Source of the DNA: Streptomyces sp. CHD11
GTDB taxonomy: Bacteria; Actinomycetota; Actinomycetes; Streptomycetales; Streptomycetaceae
Length of the DNA: 39,561 nt
Direction of reading: 5' to 3'
NCBI RefSeq assembly: GCF_018638295.1
Contig: NZ_JABTTS010000032.1
Span: 73,357-112,917 of the forward strand
The first letter of the stretch is position 1. Each line of letters starts with the position of its first letter. Shown here one piece after another: positions 31,897 to 39,561 of the stretch. Under the pieces are notes generated by a model. It saw only the letters and a list, made by a program, of their open reading frames with translations. It was not told the origin of the DNA and did not search any database. Made by a program: the position numbers and the translations under genes.

Positions 31897-32738
31897 AGCT
31901 CTCCCAGCATTTGCTCGATGAAGACCAGAGACTCCTCTGGTGTGAGCGCCTGAGCCCGGATGATGCCATAGCGCAGATCGAGGACGCGGAGCTGTCTTGG
32001 GTGCGAGACCGGGCGGCCTCCGAAGTCGCCGTCGGTACGCCCCATCCCCGTACCGTCCGCGAACTTGAGCACCTCGACAAGCCCACCCGTTCCCGGGTGG
32101 TTCGCGCTGGCGGTCGGCATCACCTGAAGCTCCACGAACGGCAACTTCGCCACGTGCAGCATGTGTTCGAGCTGTCGGCGCAGCACCATTGTGCCCCCGA
32201 CCGGGCGGCGCAGCGTCACCTCTTCCAGGACAAAGCCGAACTCCGGCGCGGGTGAGCGCTCGAAGACGGACTTCCGGGCCATGCGGGCGACCGTCATGCG
32301 CTCCAGTTCGTCCGGCGGGTAGGCGGGACGCCAGGTGCGAAGCAGCGCCCGCGCGTACTCCTCCGTCTGCAACAGCCCATGGATGTTGTGGTTGCTGTAC
32401 AGCAGCATCTCCACCGACCGCTCCTCCAGCTCGGCCAGTTGCCGCACCTTCTTCGGATACCGCGCCTTGCGCATGTCCTCCATGAAGGCCCTCAGATGCC
32501 CCTGCGCCTTCAGGATCTGGTCCGCCCTGTCCAGGCACTCCGGGCGGGGGATGCGGGCCCCGCGTTCGATCTTGCGGATCATGTCCTCGCCGTACCCGAG
32601 GGCGTCCGCCAGCTCGGACACGCTCATCCCGGCGGACTCCCGGCAGACCCTGAGCAGGCGGCCCACCGCCTGCACCACCGGCTCGATCTCGTCGCCCGGC
32701 TCGACATCCCAGCCCGCCTCGTCGACACCCTCGTCCAC
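31893..32738 (-). CDS. XRE-family regulator with DUF5753 domain (WhiJ-like)
   Basis: This 281-residue protein has an N-terminal helix-turn-helix near residues 25-80 (VSELADALGYGEDMIRKIERG) and a C-terminal DUF5753 domain with HGLLQTEEYARALLR and LRRQLEHMLHVAKLPFVELQV. Proteins of this type, such as WhiJ of S. coelicolor, repress developmental genes. The GTG at 32738 has GGAGGAG four bases upstream. It is co-transcribed with the DUF397 gene and divergent from an HATPase gene, the classical trio. Confidence 0.9.
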   Translation of the reverse strand: MDEGVDEAGWDVEPGDEIEPVVQAVGRLLRVCRESAGMSVSELADALGYGEDMIRKIERGARIPRPECLDRADQILKAQGHLRAFMEDMRKARYPKKVRQLAELEERSVEMLLYSNHNIHGLLQTEEYARALLRTWRPAYPPDELERMTVARMARKSVFERSPAPEFGFVLEEVTLRRPVGGTMVLRRQLEHMLHVAKLPFVELQVMPTASANHPGTGGLVEVLKFADGTGMGRTDGDFGGRPVSHPRQLRVLDLRYGIIRAQALTPEESLVFIEQMLGEL

Positions 32739-32753
32739 GGCTCCTCCTCCGGC

Positions 32754-32881
32754 GCGTACGTGTACTCGTACTCGTACAACGCCGAGACAGCCGAGACAGC
32801 CGAGACAAAAGCCGGGACAGTGACGGTACGTGCAGGCGTTGTCACTCCTCCACGGAAGCAGGTTCCGCCACGCTGAGTGAC
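32754..32881. promoter_or_regulatory. Phased repeats in the shared regulator/HATPase promoter
   Basis: In the 143-base divergent gap GTAC recurs every six bases four times (32754-32777). The 9-mer GCCGAGACA then occurs three times in tandem (32781-32807), with a one-base variant GCCGGGACA after three As (32811-32819). A 7-bp inverted repeat GTCACTC/GAGTGAC (32841-32847 with 32875-32881) lies next to the HATPase start. These are natural candidates for operators of the XRE regulator. Confidence 0.5.
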
Positions 32882-33343
32882 GTGAATCAGGAAATCAGTG
32901 ACCCCGCGCCCCGACTTGCCGCCGCCCCCGTCCGTAACCTCAGCCTCCAGCTGTCCTCCACACCGCGCGGCGCCCGTCTCGCCCGGCTGCTCGCCACCGA
33001 GCAACTGCGCACGTGGGGACTGCCGACGCACCCGGCGGAACTCGTCGTCGCGGAGCTGTCGGCCAACGCCGTCACCCACGGCCGCGTCCCCGGCCGGGAC
33101 TTCCGGCTGTTGCTGTACGTCGTCGGCGGCATCCTCCGCATCGAGGTCACCGACACGCGCGGTGACCGGATGCCGTGCCCACAGCACTCCGCCACCGACG
33201 CCGAGTCGGGACGCGGCCTGCTGCTCGTGGAAGCCTTCGCCGACCGTTGGGGAGTCGTCCCCGGGCCGCCCCCGCTCAAGACCGTCTGGGCCGAGGTGGA
33301 GACCGGACCCACCGGTTCCCGACCCGTCGCCCCACCCCGGTGA
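32882..33343 (+). CDS. HATPase_c ATP-binding protein, RsbW/anti-sigma-like
   Basis: This 153-residue protein is a lone GHKL-type domain with the N box VVAELSANAVTHG and the G1 box EVTDTRGD. GRGLLLVEAFADRWGV follows. Such proteins are either serine kinases that bind sigma factors or stand-alone partners of WhiJ-type regulators; the latter fits the neighbours. The GTG at 32882 is not preceded by a clear Shine-Dalgarno site. It is divergent from the XRE gene and convergent with the PIN gene. Confidence 0.85.
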   Translation: MNQEISDPAPRLAAAPVRNLSLQLSSTPRGARLARLLATEQLRTWGLPTHPAELVVAELSANAVTHGRVPGRDFRLLLYVVGGILRIEVTDTRGDRMPCPQHSATDAESGRGLLLVEAFADRWGVVPGPPPLKTVWAEVETGPTGSRPVAPPR

Positions 33344-33374
33344 CCCGGCGACGGGACTGCCGTACGGGCCAGGC

Positions 33375-33881
33375 TCAGGGCAGCTCGGCCCACGTCCCCA
33401 TCGTGGCCTCCAGCGTCCAGATGCGGACCTCGGCCCTCGCCCTGGCCGCGTACAGGTCCCGCTCGGAGACGATGCTCAGATCGCCGGTGCCCAGCTGCTG
33501 TCGTACGGCGTGCGTGGCCAGGTCCATGCCTGTGGTGCCGCCGTCACAGAGCGAGGCGAGGAAGGCACCGTCCCAGGTCCGCTCGTGCAGCACCCAGGGC
33601 GCCTCCCCATTCGCGGTCTTGCGCAACATGCTCATGAAGTCCGCGGCACACTTCCGGCGGGCGTCACCGTTCTTGATCTGGAAGACGTGATTGCCGGTCT
33701 CGACAACGGTCGCGGTCGGCAGCACGAAGCGCACCCTGGCCTTCAGCCGGGCGTCCATCTCCGACAAGACTTCGCCGCGGTGGCCGTCCATGTGGGGTAC
33801 GCCGAGGATCTCGACGAAAACGGATGTGTCCAGGAAGTCGACGACGGGGAGCCGCAGCCCGGACTGTTGCTGTCTGCTCAC
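33375..33881 (-). CDS. PIN-like domain protein, predicted nuclease
   Basis: This 168-residue protein shows a PIN-type pattern: FLDTSVFVEIL with Asp18, ATVVETGNHVF with Glu61, TGMDLATHAV with Asp120 and LSIVSERDLY with Asp142. These four acids would bind the metal ions used to cut RNA or single-stranded DNA. The GTG at 33881 is only four bases after the stop of the ATPase gene, and GAGGAG lies 11 bases upstream inside that gene, so the two are coupled. The fold assignment rests on motifs only. A small antitoxin, as in VapBC, is absent. Confidence 0.65.
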   Translation of the reverse strand: MSRQQQSGLRLPVVDFLDTSVFVEILGVPHMDGHRGEVLSEMDARLKARVRFVLPTATVVETGNHVFQIKNGDARRKCAADFMSMLRKTANGEAPWVLHERTWDGAFLASLCDGGTTGMDLATHAVRQQLGTGDLSIVSERDLYAARARAEVRIWTLEATMGTWAELP

Positions 33882-33885
33882 GGAC

Positions 33886-35226
33886 TCACAGGCTCCTCAG
33901 GAAGTCCTCGACACTCGTCATACCCTCTTCCCGGGGCCGCACGGCATCCGGCAGACGCCCCTTGGTCACCGCGTCACCGAGGTCACCCGCGGCCAGGAGG
34001 TCGACGTAGCCGGGCAGTTCCGTGAGGCGGGACAGTCGGCTCTCCCCCGACTCCGGGTCCCGGCTGCACACAACGACTCCCGGATGATCCTGCGCGTTCA
34101 GGGAATTGAGCAGGGCCGGGCTGTGGGTGGTGAAGAGCACGTCGATGCGGCGCCGCTGGGACTCATCCTTCATCAGACGCAGTACCCGCGCGGCCTGGGT
34201 GGGGTAGAGGCCGTTCTCGATCTCCTCGATCACCAGGTGCCGCTGCGTCAGGAGCGGTTCGACGCCACCGTCGGAGACGGGCGCGCTCAGCAGAGCGGTG
34301 CCGAAGGCAAGGAACCGCAGCATGCCGTCGCTCAGGAGCCGTGCGGGGACGTCGTGTTCCGCTCCGTGGTATCCCGCCTCGCGCAGGACCAGCTGTACAT
34401 CCCCCAACTTGGTGTCAACGCTGCTCATCCCCCGCACCGGGTACTCGGGCATGCCCGCCACCAGCTCCGTGAGTCTGTCGAAAGCGGCGGGATCGGTCTT
34501 GGCCAGGCCGGCGACCGCCGCGCTCAGGTTGTCGGCGCTGCGTCTGAGCTCCGCGTCACGCGCATTGACGTACTGCCTCATGAGGTGCGGAACCGGGTCG
34601 AGGAGGAAGACGTCCCGCAGGACGGCGAGCACGTCCCGCGCCGCCCGGTGTACGAGCTTCGTGGCCTCCGTGGTCGCGGGCAGCCTCACCGGCACCTGCC
34701 CGGCCAGCAGCCTGTCGGCGGCGAACGGTACCCCCGGATCGAGACCGCGCCGCCCGTTGAAGTAGCGGACGTTGAGGTCGCTGCGGCGTGCGTCCGGTGC
34801 GTCGCTCGTCAGGAGAGAACGCCCTTCCGCCAGCCGGCGGCCCGCATACGGCACGCCCTCGACCGCCGTCAGCTCCTCACGGAGGATGCGCACTTCGGGA
34901 GAGACCGCGATCACCACGTCCAGATCGAAGACCGCCTCACCGGACCGCACCCGGCACCCGAGCGCGAAACGGTCCTCCCCGAGCGGCACACACCCCTCGG
35001 CGCCGCCCCGGATCGGTTCCTCTCCCCCGGTGCGGGGCCCGTCCAGCGCGTCCCTCACCGGTTCGCCCAGTGCCAGCCGGGACAACACCATCAGTCCGTC
35101 GAGCGCGTTGGACTTCCCACTGCCGTTCCGCCCGATCAGCACGGTGAGATCCTGCAAGGGCAGACGCTGCTCGGTGAAGCTCTTGAAGGAGGTCAGTCGC
35201 ACCTCTTCAAGACGGGGAGTGTCCAC
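33886..35226 (-). CDS. ABC/OLD-like ATPase (AAA_21 type, SMC/RecF-related)
   Basis: This 446-residue protein has the Walker A GRNGSGKS (residues 32-39) after the RecF-like start EEVRLTSFKSFTEQ. The signature LSDG lies at 298-301, the Walker B LVIEEIENG has acidic residues 334 and 335, and the switch THSPALLNSL has His368. No TOPRIM nuclease domain is seen after the ATPase, unlike OLD or GajA. The GTG at 35226 has AGAGG six bases upstream. It is coupled to the PIN gene downstream and follows the membrane-protein gene by 127 bases. ATPases of this class act in defence modules with a separate nuclease. Confidence 0.85.
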   Translation of the reverse strand: MDTPRLEEVRLTSFKSFTEQRLPLQDLTVLIGRNGSGKSNALDGLMVLSRLALGEPVRDALDGPRTGGEEPIRGGAEGCVPLGEDRFALGCRVRSGEAVFDLDVVIAVSPEVRILREELTAVEGVPYAGRRLAEGRSLLTSDAPDARRSDLNVRYFNGRRGLDPGVPFAADRLLAGQVPVRLPATTEATKLVHRAARDVLAVLRDVFLLDPVPHLMRQYVNARDAELRRSADNLSAAVAGLAKTDPAAFDRLTELVAGMPEYPVRGMSSVDTKLGDVQLVLREAGYHGAEHDVPARLLSDGMLRFLAFGTALLSAPVSDGGVEPLLTQRHLVIEEIENGLYPTQAARVLRLMKDESQRRRIDVLFTTHSPALLNSLNAQDHPGVVVCSRDPESGESRLSRLTELPGYVDLLAAGDLGDAVTKGRLPDAVRPREEGMTSVEDFLRSL

Positions 35227-35353
35227 CAGGCACCTCTTTCACTCACTATCGACCTGACGCAGTCCTTCGCTCAGCTAAGCAGCAGCCCATACGACGCGTC
35301 CAACAGCGACCGACCGGCGTGCCGAAGCGCCACACCACCGCCGGCCGACCGGC

Positions 35354-35899
35354 TCAGCGACAGTTCAGCGTCTTCACGGTGGCGGGGAAGTAGGCGCGCA
35401 TGAAGTCCTCAAGAGGGGCCCGGTAGGTGTCACGGGTGGAATTGGCTCCCTCCAGTAGTACGGACAGCGTGAAACGGGAGCCTCCCTCGGTCTCGCAGAG
35501 CGTCGTGGAGATCGCTCCGTCGTAGCCGATCACCGTTTCCTCCGGGAGATCCACCCTCTCCGGCATCGAAAGGTTCGACACCGAATCCACGGACCCGGCC
35601 ACCTGTAGCGGGTCGACGGGATCCGAGTGCCACGCGAACCGCAGACGCAGAGCGACCTCGTCACCGACGTAGACGCGGCACGGGGAGGACGGTTGTGGTT
35701 CCCCTCTCTCCACGTCGTTCCGTTCGGACACATCGCCCTCGGCCGGAAGCAGCGGCTCCAGGAGACGTGGGCTTATACGGGTTCCGCAGAGCGACTCGGG
35801 CAGCTCCCGTTTCCCCTCGCCGCCGAACAGCCACAGGCCTCCGAGGACCAGCAGAGTTCCCAGTGCCACGGGGACGATGCCCCGGAACAGACGACTCAT
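35354..35899 (-). CDS. Single-span membrane protein overlapping the WXG-like gene
   Basis: This 181-residue protein has an N-terminal span (GIVPVALGTLLVLGGLWLFGG) and an extracytoplasmic domain of about 150 residues with four cysteines (SLCGTRI, SPCRVYV, TLCETEG, LNCR), which could form disulphides. The ATG overlaps the stop of the gene upstream (ATGA), so it is translated with the WXG-like protein. I do not recognise the domain. Because such pairs can be a secreted protein and its membrane partner, an immunity or export role is possible but unproven. Confidence 0.75.
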   Translation of the reverse strand: MSRLFRGIVPVALGTLLVLGGLWLFGGEGKRELPESLCGTRISPRLLEPLLPAEGDVSERNDVERGEPQPSSPCRVYVGDEVALRLRFAWHSDPVDPLQVAGSVDSVSNLSMPERVDLPEETVIGYDGAISTTLCETEGGSRFTLSVLLEGANSTRDTYRAPLEDFMRAYFPATVKTLNCR

Positions 35900-37963
35900 C
35901 CCCTCGTCCCGCCTCCGGAGATTCCCTGAGCCCGGGAGATCCCGATCTCTGCGGCCTGCTCGATCTTGTCGGCCGGCCTGTACTGGGGGGCACCGTCCTT
36001 CTGGTGCACTTCCTGCCATTCCTCTGCCAGAGCGATCAACTGCTTGTTGCGGTCCTCATACCGGGCGATGTTCTCCTTGGCCGCCTGCCCGTCCAGGCTC
36101 CTCTGCTCGTCCTCCAGCCACTTCTCGGTGACGTAGTCGACTCCCTGCTGGATCCTGTCACCGGCGACCGGGATGTAGCTGATGGCCTCGTCGAGCAGCG
36201 GCTTGGCCCCGAACTCAGCGATCTCCGGATCACCCTGGGCCTGGACACGGGCCTCCGCCAGGAAGCCGACCGTGCGGCCCGCACGCGTCAGGGACTCCTC
36301 CGGGTAGGAGCTGTCGGCATCGTGGATGCCGGTGACCATCGCCTGGTTCAGTCCCGCGTTCAGCGTGCCGTAGGCGTCCTGGTCCTTGGAGAGTTGCTTC
36401 GTGACCTCGAAGAGGTCGGTCTGGTCGAGGGGCGAGGCCGCGATGTCGACGTTGCTCATCGCCGTGTACACCGTGTCCCCGTGGTTGACCAGGATCGTGG
36501 CCATGGGCTCCCGCAGGGACGGTGGGAAGTCGTCGCCCTCGTCGGCCAGGGTCGTCAGGGCCGACTTGAGGACCGCCTCGTTCTGCTCGGTGTGCTCGAC
36601 GTAGCGGGCGTTCCCGTCCGACGGGTCGATACCGGTCGTCGCGGCCTGCAGGGCGGCGCCGAAGCCCGCGTGGCTGTCGCCGTCCACACCGCGTGTACGT
36701 GGTCGTCTTCATCCCCTCCCGCTCGTGCAGGGTGACCTCCCAGTCCCGCTCGTTCATGAGGTACGTCATGTGCGCGTCGGAGCCGAGGTAGTCCGCGGCG
36801 GCGTCGGGGTTCCGGCTCATGAGGCCGAGCATGCCGTCCACCGGGTCGTTGGCGAACCAGCCGCCCCGCTCTCCGCTGTACTCGTGCTTGAGGCGCCAGA
36901 TGCCCGGGTCCTTCTTCTCGGCCGCGATCATGTCGTCGGTCAGGTCCGCGAGCATGTCCGGCGCGTACCCGTCGCCCTTCTGCATGAGGGTGACCAGTGA
37001 CTGGTAGCCGACCGCCTCGTCGAGGCGGGCTCCCTGGGCGTCGGTGGCGTACCGGGCCACGCCGGCCTCCCGCATGTCCTCGCGCCAGCCCTCGTACCAG
37101 GGCGACCCGGTGTCCCGGGTCGCCGAGGCGAGGGCGTGGGCCAGGCCGGTCCCGATCTTCGTGTAGTGGTCCGCGCGGCCGTCGCCGCGCGCGTGGACGA
37201 GGTCGTTCAGCTCGTTCGTCAGTCTGATGGTGCCTTCGGCGCCCAGGCCGTCCAGGAGCGTGCGGGAGAACGCGGGGTCGTCGGCGTTGTCGCGGAACGT
37301 CCGCTCCAGCTCGGCGAGTTCCCTGTCGGACAGGCGCTCGCCCTCGCGGAGCCGGTCCAGTGCCTTCTCGGCCGCCTCACCCTCGTACTTCTCGATGTCG
37401 CCCTTCGCCTCACCGTTGAAGCCCTTGCCGCCGGCGAGGGGGCTGGAGTCGGTCACGACGGCCCGCAGGGCGATCCGGACGCCGGTGTCCGCGTCCGTGA
37501 CATCCCGGACCGCCTTGTCGATGCGGTCCTGCCACGACTGGACGGCGTCCAGGCAGGCCGGATCCTGGCGCACCGACCTGCGTGACTCCTCCGGCAGCCG
37601 CTCCATGTCGAAGCTCACGCGTCCGGTCTCGGACACCTTCATGCCCGCGTCGACGGCGTCCTGCCGGGCCGACTTCAGCCGGCCGCGCAGTTCGACGAAC
37701 TGCGTGTGCGCGTCGCGTACCAGTGCGGCCACCGCCTTGGCCTCCGTCTGCGCGTACTCGAACTGCTTGAGGGTGATGTCGAAACGCCTGTTGGCCGCGC
37801 CGGCGCTCAGTCCCTCCCAGCCGGTGCCCAGGGAGATGCCGTGCACGTCCCGGCGGTAGGCCTTCTCCTGTTCGGCGAACTCACCCGCCATCCCGTCCCA
37901 CTGTTCGGCGGCCGTGGTGAGTGCGCCGAGATCCGTGGTCATGATCTCGTGGTAGGTCGGCAT
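35896..37963 (-). pseudogene. WXG100-like long protein, frameshifted (DUF6571-like)
   Basis: Two adjoining frames make one protein of about 690 residues. The first starts MPTYHEIMTTDLGALTTAAEQ at 37963, with GGGGGA six bases before the ATG. It has a WXG100-like helical hairpin (GTGWEGLSAGAANRRFD) and runs to about 36692. The second frame takes over near 36690 with VDGDSHAGFGAALQAATTG and runs to 35896. The junction reads ACGCGG where loss of one CG from a CGCG run would restore YTRGVDGD. N-terminal WXG domains mark substrates of the type VII (ESX) secretion system. It may be a true pseudogene or a sequencing error. The family name is from memory. Confidence 0.7.
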
Positions 37964-38012
37964 CTCGGTCCCCCAGGGTGTCTCGGCAGGGCTCGGCAGA
38001 GCGTCCCGGCAG

Positions 38013-38087
38013 GGTTCACCGTGAACCGGTTCGGCTTCGTCCCTGCCGTCGCTCCGGCCCAGCGGTGCACGTCCCAGCGGTGCACGT
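38013..38087. promoter_or_regulatory. Palindrome and tandem 15-mers upstream of the WXG-like gene
   Basis: GGTTCAC-C-GTGAACC (38013-38027) is a perfect 7-bp inverted repeat. The 15-mer CCCAGCGGTGCACGT occurs twice in perfect tandem (38058-38072 and 38073-38087), each copy holding the palindrome GTGCAC. CGGCAG also recurs three times between 37984 and 38013. These lie 50-125 bases upstream of the ATG and look like operator sites. The rest of the 306-base gap holds the hairpin listed next. Confidence 0.45.
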
Positions 38088-38180
38088 CACCACGGACCGT
38101 CCTCCCCGTCCGGTCGCCCTCCCGCGCGGCCACACCGGTGTCGGAGGGTCGACCGCTGTCGCACACGGTATCGCGGCGTA

Positions 38181-38208
38181 GCGGAGCGTGACGTCACGGC
38201 CGCTCCGC
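38181..38208 (-). terminator. Hairpin after the cupin gene
   Basis: GCGGAGCG (38181-38188) pairs with CGCTCCGC (38201-38208). The palindrome TGACGTCA fills the left part of the loop. It lies 61 bases after the cupin stop. Confidence 0.4.
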
Positions 38209-38269
38209 CCACCCCGGCGGGCAGCGCGAGCCACCCCACGCGTCGTGCCGTACCGTCCCGGCGGAGCGT

Positions 38270-38602
38270 TCAGCCCAGTTTGGCGACCGTGAGGATCACC
38301 GCCGCGTCCTCCAGCGCCTCCAGGGCGTGGCGGGCCGGGGGGATGGCGATCAGGTCGCCGGAGCGGCCCTCCCACTCCGTGTCGCCGCTGGTGAGGCGGA
38401 CGCGGCCGCGCAGGACCAGCAGGGTGGCCTCGCCGGGGTTCTCGTGCTCGGCGAGGCCGGTGCCGGCGGTCAGCGCGAGGAGGGTCTGGCGCAGGGTGTG
38501 CTCGTGGCCGCCGTAGACGGTGGTGGCGCTGCGGCCGTTGGACGCGGCGGCGGCGCGTTCGAGGTGTTCACGGGCGAGGGCGTCGAGGGAGAGCTTCTGC
38601 AT
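38270..38602 (-). CDS. Small cupin-domain protein
   Basis: This 110-residue protein folds as one cupin barrel. Motif 1 is EHENPGEATLLVLRGRVRL and motif 2 is GDLIAIPPARHALEALEDA. The first metal-binding histidine of the usual HxH is reduced to EHE, so metal binding is uncertain. Similar small Streptomyces cupins are annotated only by fold. It has no close operon partner; the gene divergent to it encodes a DUF2071 protein. Confidence 0.85.
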   Translation of the reverse strand: MQKLSLDALAREHLERAAAASNGRSATTVYGGHEHTLRQTLLALTAGTGLAEHENPGEATLLVLRGRVRLTSGDTEWEGRSGDLIAIPPARHALEALEDAAVILTVAKLG

Positions 38603-38711
38603 GGCTCCCAGTGTTCCCGCCGGCGGCGCACGGTCACCAGGGCCGTGTGGGGTACACCGTGGTGTCGGCCACGTTCACCCGGACGGCCCGTGCCGTGCCC
38701 GCGTGCTCCGC

Positions 38712-38717
38712 GATACT
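38712..38717 (+). promoter_or_regulatory. -10-like hexamer for a leaderless DUF2071 gene
   Basis: GATACT ends six bases before the GTG at 38724, and no Shine-Dalgarno site is present, so the transcript may begin at the start codon. I found no convincing -35. Confidence 0.35.
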
Positions 38718-38723
38718 GGCCCG

Positions 38724-39491
38724 GTGCCGTCGACATCGCTGCCCCCGGAGCCCGTCACGCCCGACCCGCCGGAGGCGATCGCGCGCCCGCTGCTCACCCA
38801 GTCCTGGCTCGACCTGACGTTCGTGCACTGGGCGGTGGACCCGGCCGACGTGGCCGGTCTGCTGCCGCCGGGCACCGTGCCCGACACGCTGGACGGGGTC
38901 ACGTACGTCGGTCTCGTCGCGTTCCGGATGCACCGGGTGGGCTGGCTGCGGCTGCCGGGGGTGCCGTACCTGGGGAACTTCCCGGAGACCAACGTCCGCC
39001 TCTACTCGGTGGACCCGCACGGACGGCGCGGGGTCGTCTTCCTCTCCCTGGACGCCTCCCGGCTGATCCCGGTGGCGATCGGGCGCCTGGGGTTCCGGAT
39101 GCCGTACGTCTGGTCCCGGATGAGCGTGGGGCACCTCGACGGCGGCAGGGTGACGTACACCGGCTCCCGGCGCTGGCCGGGACCGCGCGGTGCGGGCAGC
39201 CGTCTCACCGTGCGACGGGGCGAGGCGATCGGGGAGCCGACGGAGCTGGAGCACTTCCTCACCGCCCGCTGGGGCATGCACGGCGCGTTCTTCGGGCGGT
39301 CGATGTACCTGCCCAACGCGCATCCGCGCTGGCCGCTGGAGCGGGCCGAGCTGGTGGAGTGCGAGGAGGACCTGATCACGGCGGCCGGTCTGCCGGCACC
39401 GGCCGGGGAGCCGGTGAGCGTGCTGTACTCCCCGGGCGTCCCCGCCCGCTTCGGCCGGCCTGCCCGTCCGGCGGGCATCCCCACGCCGTGA
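38724..39491 (+). CDS. DUF2071 (YqjF-like) protein
   Basis: This 255-residue protein carries the family features: QSWLDLTFVHWAVDPADVAGL near the N-terminus, GVTYVGLVAFRMHRV, then NVRLYSVDPHGRRGVVFLSLD and LTARWGMHGAFFGR. The superfamily is acetoacetate-decarboxylase-like in fold but its activity is unknown. I chose the GTG at 38724; the frame extends upstream but that part overlaps the divergent cupin gene and lacks homology. It is followed by a palindrome at the window edge. Confidence 0.88.
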   Translation: MPSTSLPPEPVTPDPPEAIARPLLTQSWLDLTFVHWAVDPADVAGLLPPGTVPDTLDGVTYVGLVAFRMHRVGWLRLPGVPYLGNFPETNVRLYSVDPHGRRGVVFLSLDASRLIPVAIGRLGFRMPYVWSRMSVGHLDGGRVTYTGSRRWPGPRGAGSRLTVRRGEAIGEPTELEHFLTARWGMHGAFFGRSMYLPNAHPRWPLERAELVECEEDLITAAGLPAPAGEPVSVLYSPGVPARFGRPARPAGIPTP

Positions 39492-39531
39492 CGCGGGCGC
39501 GTGTGTCCCTCCGTGACGCGGCGCGTGTGGC

Positions 39532-39561
39532 CCCGCACGACGCCCCGGGGCGTCGTGCGGG
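39532..39561. terminator. Perfect 30-base palindrome at the right window edge
   Basis: CCCGCACGACGCCCC (39532-39546) is followed directly by its exact reverse complement (39547-39561) and the window ends there. It lies 40 bases after the DUF2071 stop. It is probably a bidirectional terminator, and may also be why the assembly stops here. Confidence 0.6.

Noticed and set aside
32882..33343. The HATPase as anti-sigma of the sigma factor at 178-1026
   Set aside because: They are 32 kb apart and the HATPase sits in the standard divergent arrangement with the XRE/DUF397 pair.
33375..33881. The PIN gene as a VapC toxin
   Set aside because: No VapB-like antitoxin frame adjoins it. It is coupled to the ATPase instead and is longer than typical VapC.

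Overview
The window is high-GC actinobacterial DNA that reads as a Streptomyces chromosome. Third codon positions are almost all G or C, GTG starts are common, and the gene order matches the conserved Streptomyces ribosomal-protein region (S10, spc and alpha operons fused, followed by truA, rplM-rpsI, glmM, coaA, glmS and acpS). The first 151 bases are an unbroken run of C and the last 30 bases are a perfect palindrome, so the window is probably one whole draft-assembly contig with an artefact at its left end.

Region 1 (178-7695) holds a SigB/SigF-type alternative sigma factor, a previously uncalled 43-residue membrane peptide, holo-ACP synthase (acpS), glucosamine-6-phosphate synthase (glmS), a lipoprotein, pantothenate kinase (coaA) and phosphoglucosamine mutase (glmM). 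GlmS and GlmM make the glucosamine phosphates used for cell-wall synthesis. CoaA and AcpS supply and attach the CoA-derived carrier-protein cofactor.

Region 2 (8004-29409, almost all on the minus strand) is the translation super-cluster. It runs from rpsJ through rplCDWB, rpsS, rplV, rpsC, rplP, rpmC, rpsQ, rplNXE, rpsN, rpsH, rplFR, rpsE, rpmD, rplO, secY, adk, map, infA, rpmJ, rpsMK, rpoA, rplQ and truA, then rplM-rpsI. Two membrane-protein genes lie between truA and rplM. Many genes overlap or are separated by a few bases. Where longer gaps occur (rplO/secY, rpsK/rpoA, rpoA/rplQ, rplN/rpsQ, rpsN/rpsH, rpsM/rpmJ) they contain strong hairpins, and in some cases recognisable promoters. This suggests the cluster is divided into several transcription units.

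Region 3 (29879-39561) is accessory. It has a secreted LamG-like plus NlpC/P60 protein, a WhiJ-type regulatory trio (DUF397 protein, XRE/DUF5753 regulator, divergent HATPase) with phased repeats in the shared promoter, a PIN-domain protein preceded by an ABC/OLD-like ATPase, a frameshifted WXG100-like long protein with an overlapping membrane protein, a cupin and a DUF2071 protein. The ATPase-PIN pair is the best candidate for an undescribed conflict or defence module. The WhiJ-type trio and the repeats upstream of the WXG-like gene are the best regulatory leads.
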